Under the pieces are notes generated by a model. That model worked only from the letters and a program-made list of their open reading frames with translations, ran no database searches and was not told the origin of the DNA. The position numbers and the translations under genes were made by a program. A DNA stretch of 64,000 nt from Hortaea werneckii (Eukaryota; Ascomycota; Dothideomycetes; Mycosphaerellales; Teratosphaeriaceae): positions 682,001 through 746,000 of the forward strand of contig JBAOKB010000074.1 in the NCBI GenBank assembly GCA_037044905.1, in the 5' to 3' direction. Shown one piece after another: positions 19,617-31,699 of the stretch (within the stretch, counting starts at the first letter, position 1; each line of letters begins with the position of its first letter).

Positions 19617-21330
19617 TCAAGTTGCTATCACATAGGCCCGCGACACTCCCTGGATTCCAATCTCGCCATCTGCTACAGTAACGCCAGGCCACAGCGCAAT
19701 CACGACTTGCCGGAACGCGGCATGCCCATTTGTGGAGTACTTGCTCTGCATGCTGTGTCCATGAAACGGCTCTTTCCCACCTGGCCATGCAAAAGCGTAT
19801 TGTTCCGATGCCAGCTTCAACCTAGCTACTAAATGCAATGCCCCAGCGAAGAGGTCCGTTAGAGCAGTAGACCACTGCTCTCCAAGGGCTTGTAAGAGGG
19901 TTTCAGGCTGGTTTCTAAAGAGCCTCCGAAGGTGTTGCGCCAGGAAGAGTTTCAGATCGCCCGCCAGACGCCTCGCCTCTGGCCGCACTTCTGCGGAATC
20001 GTACGCTGGGTCCTGAAGCTCGCGGACTGCCGCTAGACGGAGAAGCGTGTCGAGCTCCATCTCAGCTACATAGACGTCAGTTGTCAAGTAATTATATAGG
20101 ATCAATGGAATGCCGCTTACTATGCTCGGCCACCACACGATCGACATGTCGCCGATGAAGCTTCGAGCCCAGGTACTCCTGCACAGGACCTCGCCACGGA
20201 TGGACTTTCTCGAAAACCCAACGATGAACGGCGGCGCCTACGAGCGCTGTCAGCAAGTCGAAAGCACGAGGTATCCCGTACATCTGCAGCTCGACCGCAC
20301 GGCTCCTCCAGTCTTTGGTCCCTAATGCGGACTCGTATAGTTTTTCGAGCTCGAGGACTGGCGTTGGCTCGAATTCTGCAGGATGTCCTACTTCGATCCC
20401 AGAAGATAGGAAGAGCTGCCGTACGGCACTTTGGAGGTCTTGAGAGAGACTTTGCATCTTGTCTCGGACTTCGCTGTCTGGGATTGAGAAGGCTCCCATG
20501 AAGGGTAGACTTGACCTGGTCTCGGAGGGCGACTGCTGAGCATTTTGCCCTTCTGTCTGGGCTGGGATAGCAGAACTCGCGCATGGTCTCTTTGAAACAG
20601 GCTCGCTTGATGGTTTTGGGGCATTCGGGCTCCCTGTCGAGGCTGCAGACACTGAAGATGCGCTGGCGAGATGTGCCGGAGCCTCAACTGATGAGTGCCG
20701 AGGATTCAAGCACTGTGTCGTTGGTGCCATGGGTAGACTCGCACCGTCATGATTTGGCCTACATGCATCTGACGTTCGCTGAGAAGTCGAGCCCTCTGAC
20801 GGTGCTGGTGCTGCAGTGGCCGGGGTAGTGCTAGAGGGGTCTATTACAATCTCGTCAAACGAGCCCCGAGGACTTGTGCGTTCAGATAAAGGCGACATGG
20901 TTGGCCTTGCGAGGGGGCGATTCTGCGACTGCTCAGTTGCTGAGCGGTCATGTTCCACAACTCTGCCGACTTGCGAACTGTCGCCCTAGAACGGAGTACT
21001 CCATCTTGACATGCTGAATCGATAGCCGATTCTGTCGAGAAAGCTGGTCTGCACGGACTTACTTCCATCCGTAAAGAGAGTTTCACGCACATTTCCTCTG
21101 TCCCTGCCATGAACTTTCATCATATCTCTGCTCCACTGCAAGAGAGATTTGCCATCGTGTGGTATGATGCCGGCATCAACGCTCCGCTCTAGTCCCAGAG
21201 GTGCAAGCTGTCTTTGAAGTTCATCTGCTAGATCTCCCAACGACATGTTGGGACTGATGTCGTCCTTGTTCTTGTCCGCAAACCATATCAATGCATGATA
21301 TGCGCGGTCTCGTGCTTCCTTGCGAGGCAT
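19617..21330 (-). CDS. Hypothetical protein, fungal-specific (three-exon model; 5' junction uncertain)
   Basis: The 3' half is firm: the exon ending at 20121 joins 19617-20065 through a 55-bp GT-AG intron (20066-20120) and gives ...DRVVAEH-TEMELDTLLRL.... The conserved-looking part runs from FMGAFSIPDSEVRDKMQ to the end, all helical, with PRAFDLLTALVGAAVHRWVF as a hydrophobic core. Before it lies a Ser/Pro-rich disordered stretch. No ATG starts that frame near 20958, so an upstream exon is needed. The likely one is 21330 downward (MPRKEARDRAYHALIWFADK), ending at a GTAAGT at 21059 or so. The acceptor that keeps frame would be a weak AAG or GAG about 85-95 bases later. No known domain; function unknown. 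Confidence 0.6.
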
Positions 21331-22366
21331 TTTGTACGCAATTCAGCAGCTTGGCTTCTTCTTTGAGAACCCGCAGCTCGTGGCTCCCGAACTTTGTGTC
21401 TGATACCTGGGCAGAGATTAGGATGGCCTTCAAATCTAAATCCCTCTCATTCGCCGGGCTCGTGATTCGGATTGTCCAACACTCCAGCGCTTACCTACCC
21501 AAATACTCAATGATTTTGCGGTATGTCCATCGATGCACGTTGTGTGACTCATACACAAGCGGTATTGTTGAGACGAAAAGGAGCAGAAGTGGACATAATC
21601 GACATAATCGACACCGTTTGCTTGAGATCCTATATTCGTTGTGGCGAACAAGCTGAATAGGATCTGTTTGCCTGCTTGATGCATTGTAAACGATCCGGCC
21701 AAGCCCAACCCGGCATGCTTCTGCGCAAGACTTGCGACTAGTCGAGATGTCAGAAAAATTGCCGCTGCAAAAAACCCCGGATGTTTGCATCAGCTGGGTA
21801 CGACCGCATACCATTGGTTGCCAAGACATGGGACGGGTACGCACATGCATGCATCTGCTATCACGCTCTCCTACATGATGAAGAGGTGTTTGATATCAAT
21901 CGTCAAACTTTGTAGCAGATATAGCGATGTCGATCACATCACAGCCCCTATCCTACGGAGCATCCGAGATTCTCCAAAAACGCATCAAGCTTACGAAACA
22001 AGACCTCCAACGCCTGCACTCGTAGTAAAGTCAGGTTGAAGCTCCTGTTGCTACTGTTCGGCAAAGACTGCCACCCGGCTGGTCCAAACAAGATGAGAGT
22101 GGATCGGTATGCGCATACCCGCCCTCAATCAATGCGCAATACGAGGTTTGTTGCAGCCAAGCTTGCCGCCTCTCGTCAGTCGGGCCAAAGGAATTGTCCT
22201 CCAGCGGGATATATTACCGCCCTCATGTTGCGTTTGAAACTTGAATCTATGAAAATGACAAAGACATGCCCTCACGCCCAAACCATTCTGTGTAGCTTTA
22301 CCATCCACGAAGGGCCATTGATTTCGACCATTGAATAGGAACAAGAGCCCGCATTACCTGACAGAA
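21331..22366. other. Intergenic, divergent promoter region
   Basis: It separates two divergent genes. It contains a small direct repeat, GGACATAATCGACATAATCG near 21592. No gene is supported on either strand. Confidence 0.45.
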
Positions 22367-25144
22367 ATGTCACAGATACGCAGCCAAGATGGCCCTCCAA
22401 CGACTTTGATGATAGCACTCGACTTTGGGACCACAAAGTCAGCTGCTGCGTTCAGAATTGTGCACTGCAATGGGCCCCCTAGGCGATACGAGATCATTCA
22501 AATCGAGCAAGCCAATCGAGAGAAGACCGCGCCGATGATTGCAACATGGTTGAATGGTGAATTCGTCTGTGGGCACGAGCTGCAGAGATTGATAGACGAA
22601 GGTAAAGTGACGGAAGAAAAGGTCATGCGGTTTTTCAAGCTTCTTCTCTACGATGACTGGCAGAAGTCTGAAGGGGCTCAGCACGTGGCGAGACTCCTGA
22701 AGGAAGCGGGAAAATCCACAGAGGACCTCTTCACCGCGGTGCTCAATCAAATGTATTTCTATGCGCAGAAGCACATTCTCAAGCATGCGGAGAACAAATA
22801 CGACATGGACGACAAGCCCAGGAAGGTCTACTTGACGGTTCCAAAGAATGCATCTTTTTCTGCCAGACAGTTGCTCGCGACCTCTTGCGAACGAGCCGGA
22901 ATTCCACACAGCATTCTCGTTTCCGAGCCGCTGTGTGCAGCTGCATACAATCTTCAGAGCCTTGCTGATGACGAGATGGCGGCTGGACTTGTGAGCTGCC
23001 AATACTCATGACAGTTATGTCGTTCGCTAAATTGTGGTAGACCGGTAAACACATCATTGTTGTCGACGGAGGCGGGGGTACTGTGGTAAGAGAATCGAAT
23101 TCAAACGCTCTTTTATTGTCTGTATACTCACGCTGTTAGGACATTGCGACGTTTACATGGAATAGTAATCTGACGGAGGGTGCGAGAACTAAGTTCGAAA
23201 TGATAGGGGATGCGCATGGTTAGTAGGATCGCCACTATGCATAACACACTCAACTGACTGTTCGTCACAAAGCGGCGCTTTGCGGCGCCGAGTACATCGG
23301 AGATGCCTTCATTGAGTGGTTCCAGACACGGTGCCCGCAAGTCGTGTCAAGAGGAGGTTTACAGGGCGCTGCAGAGCACCTGTTCATGTCCCCGACGCAG
23401 CTGAGAGCACAAGCCAGGAAGGGATTCGAAGATGTCAAACGAAAGTTTGGTCCCGGGAGCGGCGACACCCATTTCTTCTTGAATGGTCGACTTGCGGAGT
23501 CGCCAACAGTGCTTGTCATTGCTCTTCCGTGGTGTGTGTAGATCGGTATTCCAGAATGTCACCATATCCAGTATGCTGACTTCAATGAAGGACTACCATC
23601 CAGACATTTTTTGAAGGGGCTGTGCAGAAAGTGTTGCATTTGATTGGTCTTCATTTCACTGATCATACTGAGGCGAGGAAAAGATGCTGATGCCTGCAGA
23701 GACCGAGAGGGCTGACCATATCGTAGCGCATCATTTGCACTGGTGGGTTTGGCATGAGTCCATACCTGCAGCATCGAATACAAGAAGCCTACCCTAAGCT
23801 AAGAATGCTTCAACCCCATGGACCTGACTGGTACGTTTCTTCCTACCGCAATGAACAGATCGTGCGCTTAAAATCTGTTCAGCTATTTCCCAGTATGCAA
23901 GGGTGCTCTTCTACGCTTTGACGTAATCGATACAACTCAGTTGCGATCGCTTTATGCCTTTGGGGTTACGCAGGAAGAAGAATTCGATCGCGAACGCCAT
24001 CCCGACGGCGTAGTGGAGTCTACATATATTGACGTCGACGGTGTTCGCGTGGAAGCAGGCAGTACTGACTTGAGAGTAGTCAAACATGCTTTCTTTCGAC
24101 CGAAGAATGATGTCGTAGAAGACCGGATCCAATGGCTCATCAAGCAGGTACGCAGAACCAATCAATCGCTCTTCGATTAAGGACCTCACTCACACAGCCA
24201 CAGGATGACGCCCCGGGTGAGGATGGATGGTACATCTCACGACCGCTGTGGCAGCTATGCTACCCGAGAGTCGATGAACCGCAAGCAAGGGAGTTTAGCG
24301 CAACGATCGTAGTCACCAAGAGGACTGTCGAACAACTTCGCAACTCTGCGCCCTTGATCGACAAGGTGACAGGTCAAATGTTCCCCGATCTAGAGATCCA
24401 AGGCAAAATCGAGGTTACTTTGGATACCGAACAGGCAAGGAAATACAAGACTTTGAGGCGGCAAGTAGACGGCAAGAGACCCAGATTCTATGAGGTGTGG
24501 GCGACAGTAGTTCTGCGTCACAACAAGGAATCCCTTCAAGCGGCAGTCGCTTTTGCGGCACCGGAAGAGGCGCCGTACGATCGTCAGTAGATCCTTATGC
24601 CTGAGATCGCGGCCCCAGAGACTCTTAGACTAACGAAATCTCAGATGACGGGAGACTGAAACCCAACATTTCCATCGAAGCCATCCAGATGTCCAGCGTG
24701 CAATGGACTTTTGCCCGCGACCAGACCCATGAGGTGTGGAATCATCGCTACGATCCCCATGTGCATGATATTATCGGCAGTACTGTCAGGCAGGACGATG
24801 GAGTACTACCTAATCAGACTCAACGGCCCCAGCGTCAACACGGACAGCCTCCGGCCCACCCCGACCAGAGTTTCCAGCCTGCTGCTCATCCGCCTGAACA
24901 TGCCGCTAGATCCGATGCCTACCGACGAGGATCTCTGACATTCCACCCGAACTCACAGCAGCCGCATGTTGTTGAGAAGAACAGAGAAGAGCATGAACCT
25001 CCCGCCGTTGCCAACAACCCTTCCTCCTCTCGAAGACGTTCCTCGCAAAGAAGCGCCAAGGCCGTCGACGTCAACATTGGCCGGAGCAAGCGGAGGACTG
25101 CGAGGAAGAGCCGACCGAATTGGTGGGTGAGGAGGGATCGATGA
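22367..25144 (+). CDS. Hsp70-like ATPase of the fungal HSPA12-type family (about ten exons; middle uncertain)
   Basis: The actin/Hsp70 ATPase fold is evident: phosphate-1 loop IALDFGTTKSA at the N-terminus, phosphate-2 IIVVDGGGGTV, and the adenosine motif ICTGGFGMSPYL. Firm exons: 22367-22990, 23041-23085, 23140-23218, 23273 to about 23507, about 23727-23830, 23883-24147, 24204-24582 and 24645 onward. The stretch 23508-23726 holds a short exon reading TFFEGAVQKVLHLI, but no set of GT-AG junctions there keeps one frame cleanly. That means either an unusual intron or damage. The end is also open: one frame runs to 25144 with a basic tail, while another (MEYYLIRLNGPSVNTD) stops at 24938 and looks more like the family's C-terminus. 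Such proteins in filamentous fungi are numerous, vary in sequence and have no settled role. Confidence 0.75.
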
Positions 25145-25676
25145 ATTGGTGTTCGTAGCCATCCGACCGACCATCCCTCGCCGAGCACACAATCGTCGGG
25201 CTGAGCAATGGGACTTGGGCAGGAGGACAGGAAACTAGGTGGGAGGAAGGCGGAGGGGAGGGGGGGAGGGGGGCGGAAGAGAATACGAGGGAAGGACGTA
25301 GGAAAGGCAACAGAGTAGAAAATTCCGTGAACGCTGACTACGGCATAGTCCGGATTGTGGAGTATCTCAGACATGTCTTGTCTGTAAATGCACCGGTACT
25401 TCCCTCCCATACATTCCTCTCCCGCCCTTCTCTTCCCGCGAGCCCTACAGAACCGAGCGCTTTCCTGCTTTTCCCCCCTGTGCAAACAAAGCCGGGGCCC
25501 ATGCAGTGCGAAACTTGGGACCCTTTTCTTTTCCCGAGCCCAAGCCCGCCCCCAGCCCCGCCCCTTAACCCCCCAACGAAACAAAACACCCTGAGAACGA
25601 GGAGAGAAAGGAAACCCCCCCCCCAAATAAAACAAGAATCCCCTAATCCAACCCCCCATCCCCCCATTCCCACTTC
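25145..25676. other. Intergenic with strand-asymmetric G-rich and C-rich tracts
   Basis: It lies between two convergent genes. 25245-25280 on the plus strand is almost pure purine with several G runs (GGGG, GGGGGGG, GGGGGG). 25480-25676 is C-rich, with runs of up to ten C. The open frames across it are by-products of this skew. The G runs could form a quadruplex. Confidence 0.5.
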
Positions 25677-26121
25677 CTAAATCTTCACCCCCCGCCTCGC
25701 CCTCTCCATCACCTCCCTATCCAACACCTCCCCCTCTCGTCGTTTCGGCGCGAGTCGTCCTATCTGGAGAAGTCGCTCAATCATCTCCTCGTCCCCAAAG
25801 TGGCTGTTATGCTCGAAGGAGGGTCCGGTGGCGTACGCTACGCGCGCGCAGTCCACGAGGATCCGGGCCGTCATGCCGAAGACGCGGTACCGGGGTTGTT
25901 GGAGCGTGGAGTCGGAGGGGCTGGGAGGCGTGTAGAACGTCCGGGGGAGAGGGGGTTGGAGGGTGGAGGTGCGGTCGGGTTTGCTGCCTGGGGGACCTGT
26001 TGGTTCTGAGGTCGGAGACGGGGTGGGCGGGTTGGGTGGGGGTGTCCTTGGTGCGGAGGAGGAGGAGGAAGGGGCCGGTGGATCGGAAGTCGACTTCCTT
26101 TCGTCTTGCTGCGGGATCCCC

Positions 26122-26153
<32 letters not shown>

Positions 26154-26892
26154 GGACGATGCTTTCGCGTTGTCTCCCCCCGCCAGGAAGACAGTCGACG
26201 GCGTCACGGGCACGTGGAATTGATGCATCCGCCACGCCGTCTCGTGCCAGCTGTGCCAGCTCCCCTTATACCACTCCCCCGGCACCTGGTCGCGGATCGT
26301 GGGATCCACATCCTTCTCCCGCAGGAAATTGAAGAAAGGCGCTGTGAAGACGGCCGCGACTTCTTTGGCGTCGAGTTTGGGCAGGAGGTCCCTTGCGGCG
26401 TTGGGAGATCTGTTTCCCGCGAACGGCTCGGGCGTTTTCAGGTAGGCGACGCAGGGCCGTACGCCGAGCTCCGTCATGGCCAGGTTGGCGGGGAGTTCGG
26501 TCAGGTGTTCGATCTCGTAGCCCGTCGGGAGGTGCTCTTTCTCTAGCGGTAATCCGATCTCCTCGAAGGCTTCCCGCCGGGCGGTCTGGAAGGGGGTCTC
26601 ATGGAGGGTGTCGGCTTTGCCGCCTGGTAAGGCGGCCTGGCCGGAGTAGTTTTTGAGGTTGGAGGAGCGGATGGTCAGGACAACGCGGAGGTCTCCGGCG
26701 CGGTCGGCGAAGAGCAGGATCAGGACGGCGGCGCGGCGGGTTAGAGGGCATTTATAATAGTTGGTGGGTGGAGGCTTGAAGGCGCGGAGGTTGGCTATCG
26801 CCCTCTTTTGGTAGGGGTTAGGGGTTAGTATGTGATTGTAGAGATGGGGATTTGAGAGGAATTACCTTGGATGCGGGCGAAAGAGCAGCCAT
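25677..26892 (-). CDS. Nudix hydrolase, coenzyme A diphosphatase type (PCD1/NUDT7-like)
   Basis: Likely hydrolyses CoA or oxidised CoA, often in peroxisomes. The protein is 384 aa. Exons are 26866-26892 and 25677-26804; the 61-bp intron has GT-AG ends. The diagnostic pieces are TIRSSNLKNYSGQAALPGGK (NuCoA motif) running into the Nudix box with GGKAD, TARREAFEEIGL (metal-binding REAFEE). Compared with ordinary family members, the middle carries a long insert: a run of about nine Ala encoded by ten CTG/CAG repeats, a Ser run and a Pro-rich linker with TSTLQPPLPRTFYTPP. After it the fold resumes at RYRVFGMTARILVDCARVAY. A C-terminal peroxisome signal (SKL-type) is not seen; the end is RRGVKI. 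The insert suggests rapid length change. Confidence 0.85.
26123..26152. repeat. (CTG)10 trinucleotide repeat inside the Nudix coding exon
   Basis: Ten uninterrupted CTG units on the plus strand. On the coding strand the frame makes them GCA, giving a polyalanine tract. Being in-frame, length changes would not break the gene. Confidence 0.9.
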
Positions 26893-28165
26893 GTTGCGGC
26901 CATGGTGACGGACGGTTATTGTCTATCGCAGGACGTGATGCTGGTCGCTACGGCAGAGGATGTAATTGGAGCCGAGGTTAACATCATGGAGACGGAATTC
27001 CGCCGCAACCTTGCGCGTTTCCCAATGAGAAGGAACGGGGATCCTTGCAGTCAGTGTTCTATAGGCGTTCGTCTCGGGATTTCTTCGTTAAGAGCAGTAC
27101 CTACTTGAGGATCGTAGGAATACATGGGGTTGGAGAAAACACATGTAGAACCTAGCCGATTGGATCCATCTCGGCGCTCTCTGCATCTATTACAGTAACC
27201 TACCTATGTGCTCTACACGGGCATGCACCGAGTGCTAATTCTGAAGACTGATCGTGCTTCTACCGCCGTCTTTCGGGGTGATATCTTGCCATTACTACGA
27301 TCTTACTCGTTCATAGGACGATTTTCAAGATTCATGAGTAGCATTGCCCAGGAAGACATCAATGTCAGAGGCAGCGCAAGTTTGCTTTTGCCTTTTTTTT
27401 TTCCCTCTCTTTTTTCTTTTTTTACCTTTTCTGGAGGACTACACACTCGCTTCTAGGCCGGTATCGATACTGTCAAAGGTAAATAAGTAGGTAGATGGAG
27501 GAGAGACATGGCAATATCTGCCTACTAAGTAGAATGTATCTCCCACGCATCGAATGTTTCATATGCTCGTAACCCGCACTGTAGCTGTCGCGAACCAAGT
27601 GGGGCAGCGGGTTTTGAGACAGCTTTGTGGCTTCGAGATTCGAGACCCTGTCCATCACAGCCCCCGCCATCCCTCCTACCGTGCTGAGCTAGGGTGCCTT
27701 AGGTGGGCTGCGCGTTTGTCTGTCTGCCTGCGGTCTGCGCCTCTGGATGATGAAGCCACTCCCTTCTTTTTCTGTCTCAACCTCAGGCGGTGCAAGGAGA
27801 CTCACGCAGCTTTGGCTGTAGTGTCTGTTCACTCAGCATTTTCCAATCTACTGTACTACGGACATAGTATCTTGTCATTAGGCGTGACGCCAGAAAGAGA
27901 GAGAGAGCAGTCATATCAGCTTCTCCACAACACAAATACTGTAGCGGGCAACCACGACACAATCGGACCAGGCAAGAGCAAGTGAGCCGACGCATACCTA
28001 CACACAGCAAGAAGGATTCGGTCAAGGGCGGCCTCGAGGCTGCCAGGTGAAAGAAAGGCAACATGTCGTGTGAGTGTCCCGTTGTCCAAACCACTGCCGA
28101 CCTCATCCACCCTCTATCTATATCCCTTATCCCTCAGGACCACCATACCTCCCTAGGTAGTCTAC
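26893..28165. other. Intergenic, divergent promoters of Nudix and CaM kinase genes
   Basis: No gene is supported. There is a T-rich tract near 27390-27425. The ~150 bases before the kinase start are C/T-rich, with CTATCTATATCCCTTATCCC, like a fungal core promoter or leader. Confidence 0.5.
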
Positions 28166-29638
28166 ATGTCACACCCCCCGCTGACCATGGAACACCACTC
28201 AGTAACCAACATGCTCAACAAGCTGCACGGCCAGCCCGCAACCTATGAACGCAAGAGCAAGTACAACATGGGCCGCACCCTGGGCGCCGGCACCTATGGT
28301 ATCGTCAAGAAAGCCGACGGGCCCACGGGCAAATGCGCCGTCAAAATCATCCTCAAGAAGAACGTCAAGGGCAACGATCAGATAGTCTACGACGAGCTCG
28401 AGATGCTGCAGCGCCTGCGCCACCCACACATCGTCAAGTTCGTCGACTGGTTCGAAAGCCGCGACAAATTCTACATCGTCACGCAGCTAGCCGTCGGCGG
28501 CGAGCTCTTCGACCGCATCTGCGAAAAAGGCAAGTTCACGGAGAAAGACGCCTCGCAAACCATCCGCCAGGTCCTCGAAGCCGTCGACTACCTCCACCAA
28601 AACGACGTCGTCCACCGCGACCTCAAACCCGAAAACCTCCTCTACCTGACCCGCGCCCCGACCTCCGACCTCGTGCTCGCCGACTTCGGCATCGCCAAAC
28701 ACCTCGACACCCCGGACGGCGTGCTGAAAACCATGGCCGGCTCCTTCGGCTACGCCGCCCCCGAAGTCATGCTGAAAAAGGGCCATAGTAAGCCCGTCGA
28801 CATGTGGTCCCTAGGCGTCATCACCTACACGTTACTGTGCGGGTACTCCCCCTTCCGCTCCGAGTCCCTCGCCGACCTCATCGACGAGACCAAGCACGGC
28901 CGCGTCGTCTTCCACGAACGCTACTGGAAGGACGTCAGCCAGCACGCCAAATCCTTCATCTTATCCTGTCTCAAACCCGATGCGCGTGACCGCTGTACCT
29001 CGGCCCAGGCCCTCAAGGACCCCTGGATTTCCGGTGTGGGTGCCACGGATCATAACCTGCTGCCGGAGATTAAGGCGTATATGGCCCGCTCGCGGTTAAA
29101 GCGGGGTGTCGAGTTGGTGAAGCTGGCGAATCGCATCGAGGCGCTCAAGATGCAGGAGGATGAGGAGGAGGAGGACAGTGTGCCCCAGGCTGCGGATGTG
29201 CCGGCTGATGCCCGCAAGGCGGCTGAGGAGGCCCAGAAGGGCGGGAGTCGGCCGGGGAGTAGTTCGGGTGGAAGTGGTGTAGGGAGTGGGGCGAGTGGTG
29301 GGGGCCTGAAACCCCCGGATGATGGACAGGGAGGCGTGCCCAGGAAGCGGAGTCTGAGTAAGATTGCTAAGGGGGCGATTTTCCGTGAGGTGAGTTTTCT
29401 TTTTCTTTCTTTTTTTTCTTTCTTTCTTTCTTTTTTTTCACATCTCCCCCTTCTTTTCCCTTTTTGGTGCCCCGTGGACGGGAGGGCCCTTGTCTCTCAT
29501 GCTTGCCATGAACGGCTATGCTGATAGAAGTGTCTCTTTTTGCAGGTCGTGCTCGCCAAAGTCAAAGAGATGAAGGCGCAGGAAGAACAACAGCGCACGA
29601 TTTCCGAGGCTACGGCGGGGAATTCGCAGAAGCGATGA
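28166..29638 (+). CDS. Calcium/calmodulin-dependent protein kinase (CaMK group)
   Basis: A Ser/Thr kinase of 438 aa, about the usual length of fungal CaMKs. Exons are 28166-29389 and 29546-29638. Start is MSHPPL; a second ATG seven codons on (ACCATGG context) is equally possible. Kinase motifs in order: GAGTYGIV (P-loop, 40-47), AVKIIL (catalytic Lys), HRDLKPEN (catalytic loop), ADFGIAK (DFG), AAPEVM (APE) and VDMWSLGVITYTLLCG. After the domain, SRLKRGVELVKLANRIEALK is a basic amphipathic helix, the probable autoinhibitory and calmodulin-binding segment. An acidic run and a Gly/Ser-rich linker follow, then RKRSLSKIAKGAIF and a short second exon. The intron (156 bp) is long for this locus and full of T/C tracts. 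Confidence 0.93.
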
Positions 29639-29640
29639 TG

Positions 29641-29664
29641 CCCCCCCCCCCCCCCCCCCCCCCC
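29641..29664. repeat. Poly(C) run, 24 C, two bases after the kinase stop
   Basis: An uninterrupted C24 follows the TGA directly, in the kinase 3' UTR. The transcript would carry a C24 tract; the other strand is G24. Confidence 0.85.
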
Positions 29665-31699
29665 ACAACCCCTACCCCCCCGCCGAGACGACCGTGAAAA
29701 CGATGTTGTTCCTTGATTTGATTGCTCCACTTGCGGAATGGCAATTGCTTGCTACAAAAACTTCGGTCTTTTCTCTTTGAGGACAAGAAGAAGGGGTCGG
29801 GTATGCCTTTCGGGCTTTCTTGCCTGGAGAACTGAGGATTAGCTCTTCCGAAGGGAATGGGAAGGTGTGGGATCCTAAAGCGTTCGGTTGTGGAATGATT
29901 GTTGGATGGAAAAGGTGAGAAGGAGAGAGCAAGGGAGAGATTGAGGACGTAGATACCCGGTGTTGTTTCTTTTTTTTTTTTTTTTTTCGACTTGCGAAAA
30001 ATGGTTTTTAATGGCTTTCTCTTTCTTCTTATTTTTCCCCCCATGGTTATTCTCTTTTCTGTAACAGCGACGGAAATCATGGGGTTCCTTTTCCCTGTTC
30101 TTCTGGTTTCCAACCCTGCGCCTGAATCCCCGTCCGACGCCTCTCTCTGCTTCTTTCTCCCTCTTATGTTCTCGTTCTCCTACGCTGCCCTAGCCACGTA
30201 CGTATCAACGGCCTTTCAAACACCTAGGGGCTGGCGTTGACTTGACGAGAAATGCACCCAAGTGATATGTGTTCCTGATGGGAGCGAGGAAGTTTTTCAT
30301 GGTGGAATTCGGGATTATCTGACTTGCTTTTCTTTTGAACTGCCTACATATTTGCTTGCTTTGAGTGGGCTGCAACGTGTATGCAGGTGACTGGCGCGTA
30401 TCAAACAATTGCTACTTGCATGTTATACCACCTCAAATGTCTTTGGAGTCTATCCTAGCGTATGTGCGTGTTGTCCCACTAACGCTTCTTCCCATCTGAG
30501 AGCCGGAAGTACACGTCCACGGCTTGTGGGAGAGGTATGCGCCATCCTTCTTCCATCCTAGACCTCATGATCGATATCCCTGAGGAAGAAAAAAGATAGA
30601 CGTCAAGACTTTACTCCAAACGGAAGTCCCTATGCAACACGAATTAGCTTTCAAAGCCCAAATCGAGATCTCTCGAAGATAGAAAACAGGAAATCGAAAA
30701 ATCTGCTGCTGCTGCCTTTCTTTCTTCTTTCCCTTTTTCCTTTCTTTTTTTCTTTTGGTTTGAGGCTTCAGAGTCCCATTTATAAGCACCGACGGCTATG
30801 TACAAGCATTTGACGATGCTAGACTGTGCCGTACCTTTTCCGGCTCTTCCTAATTATTAGAGATTGGGTACTTTTCGATAGATCTCATCATTGTAGAAGC
30901 AGATTTTCCGGGTTTGGGGGAAGTGAAGATGGAATTGGAATTGGGGACGTACCATTTTCGCTTTCGCCTTTTGAAAGGCGTTTTGGAGTATGGTTAGGAG
31001 TCTGTTTGATTAGTTTGCGGGTTATAATAGAGATCGTGAGCGGCTCCCCGGTGCTAGGGGTGGCGGGCGAGGTGGAGAGGTGTTCATATCGCTGACCACG
31101 TGTCTCCTAAGAGATGATCTCGCTGAAGCATCTTGGGCAGTCGAATTGGTCAAGAGCTTGGCGCTGATCTCTGCTATGGTCCGGATCTCATGGATGCTCG
31201 CATATAGAGAAATGGGATGTGATGAGATGGAGTCGATTGTAGCGAGATGTAGGAAGATTTTCCAAAAAGCACATGCCAGACGCGGAAGGGTAGATCCGTC
31301 GACGCCCGAACTCCCGCTGTGGCGTATCATCGGTTCCTGGACAGTTGAAGCCACGATCACCATATCAAGACCGCCCGTGTTGCATCAAGTGACACTTTTA
31401 CTTTAGAAACATTCACTCTGTTCCTCTCTATTTCTTACTGTTGCGTCCACAGCGTTTGTACATATCCCATCAACGACCCGAACGAAGCTTTCTCCGATTC
31501 AACAATAATCCGATCTGTCGCCGTTTCCAACTTCCTTTGTATTGGGCGACTTTCTGGAATTCCAACGGCCGCATACGAAAGCCAATAGGCGTCTGGAACT
31601 TGCTGCATGCTTCTGATGAGCCTTTAGGCTGTGCAACTGGATTGATCTTCAGTCTCACGCACTCGCGATTGCTTTGCGAGATCCTACAAGCACGGCACC
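29665..31699. other. Two kilobases without a supported gene
   Basis: It holds a T19 run near 29970, a TTTC-rich tract at 30715-30760 and otherwise ordinary composition. Open frames on both strands (e.g. 29992-30240, 31022-31406) have no domain content and overlap each other. It is probably the kinase 3' UTR and ERO1 promoter. A non-coding RNA cannot be excluded. Confidence 0.4.
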
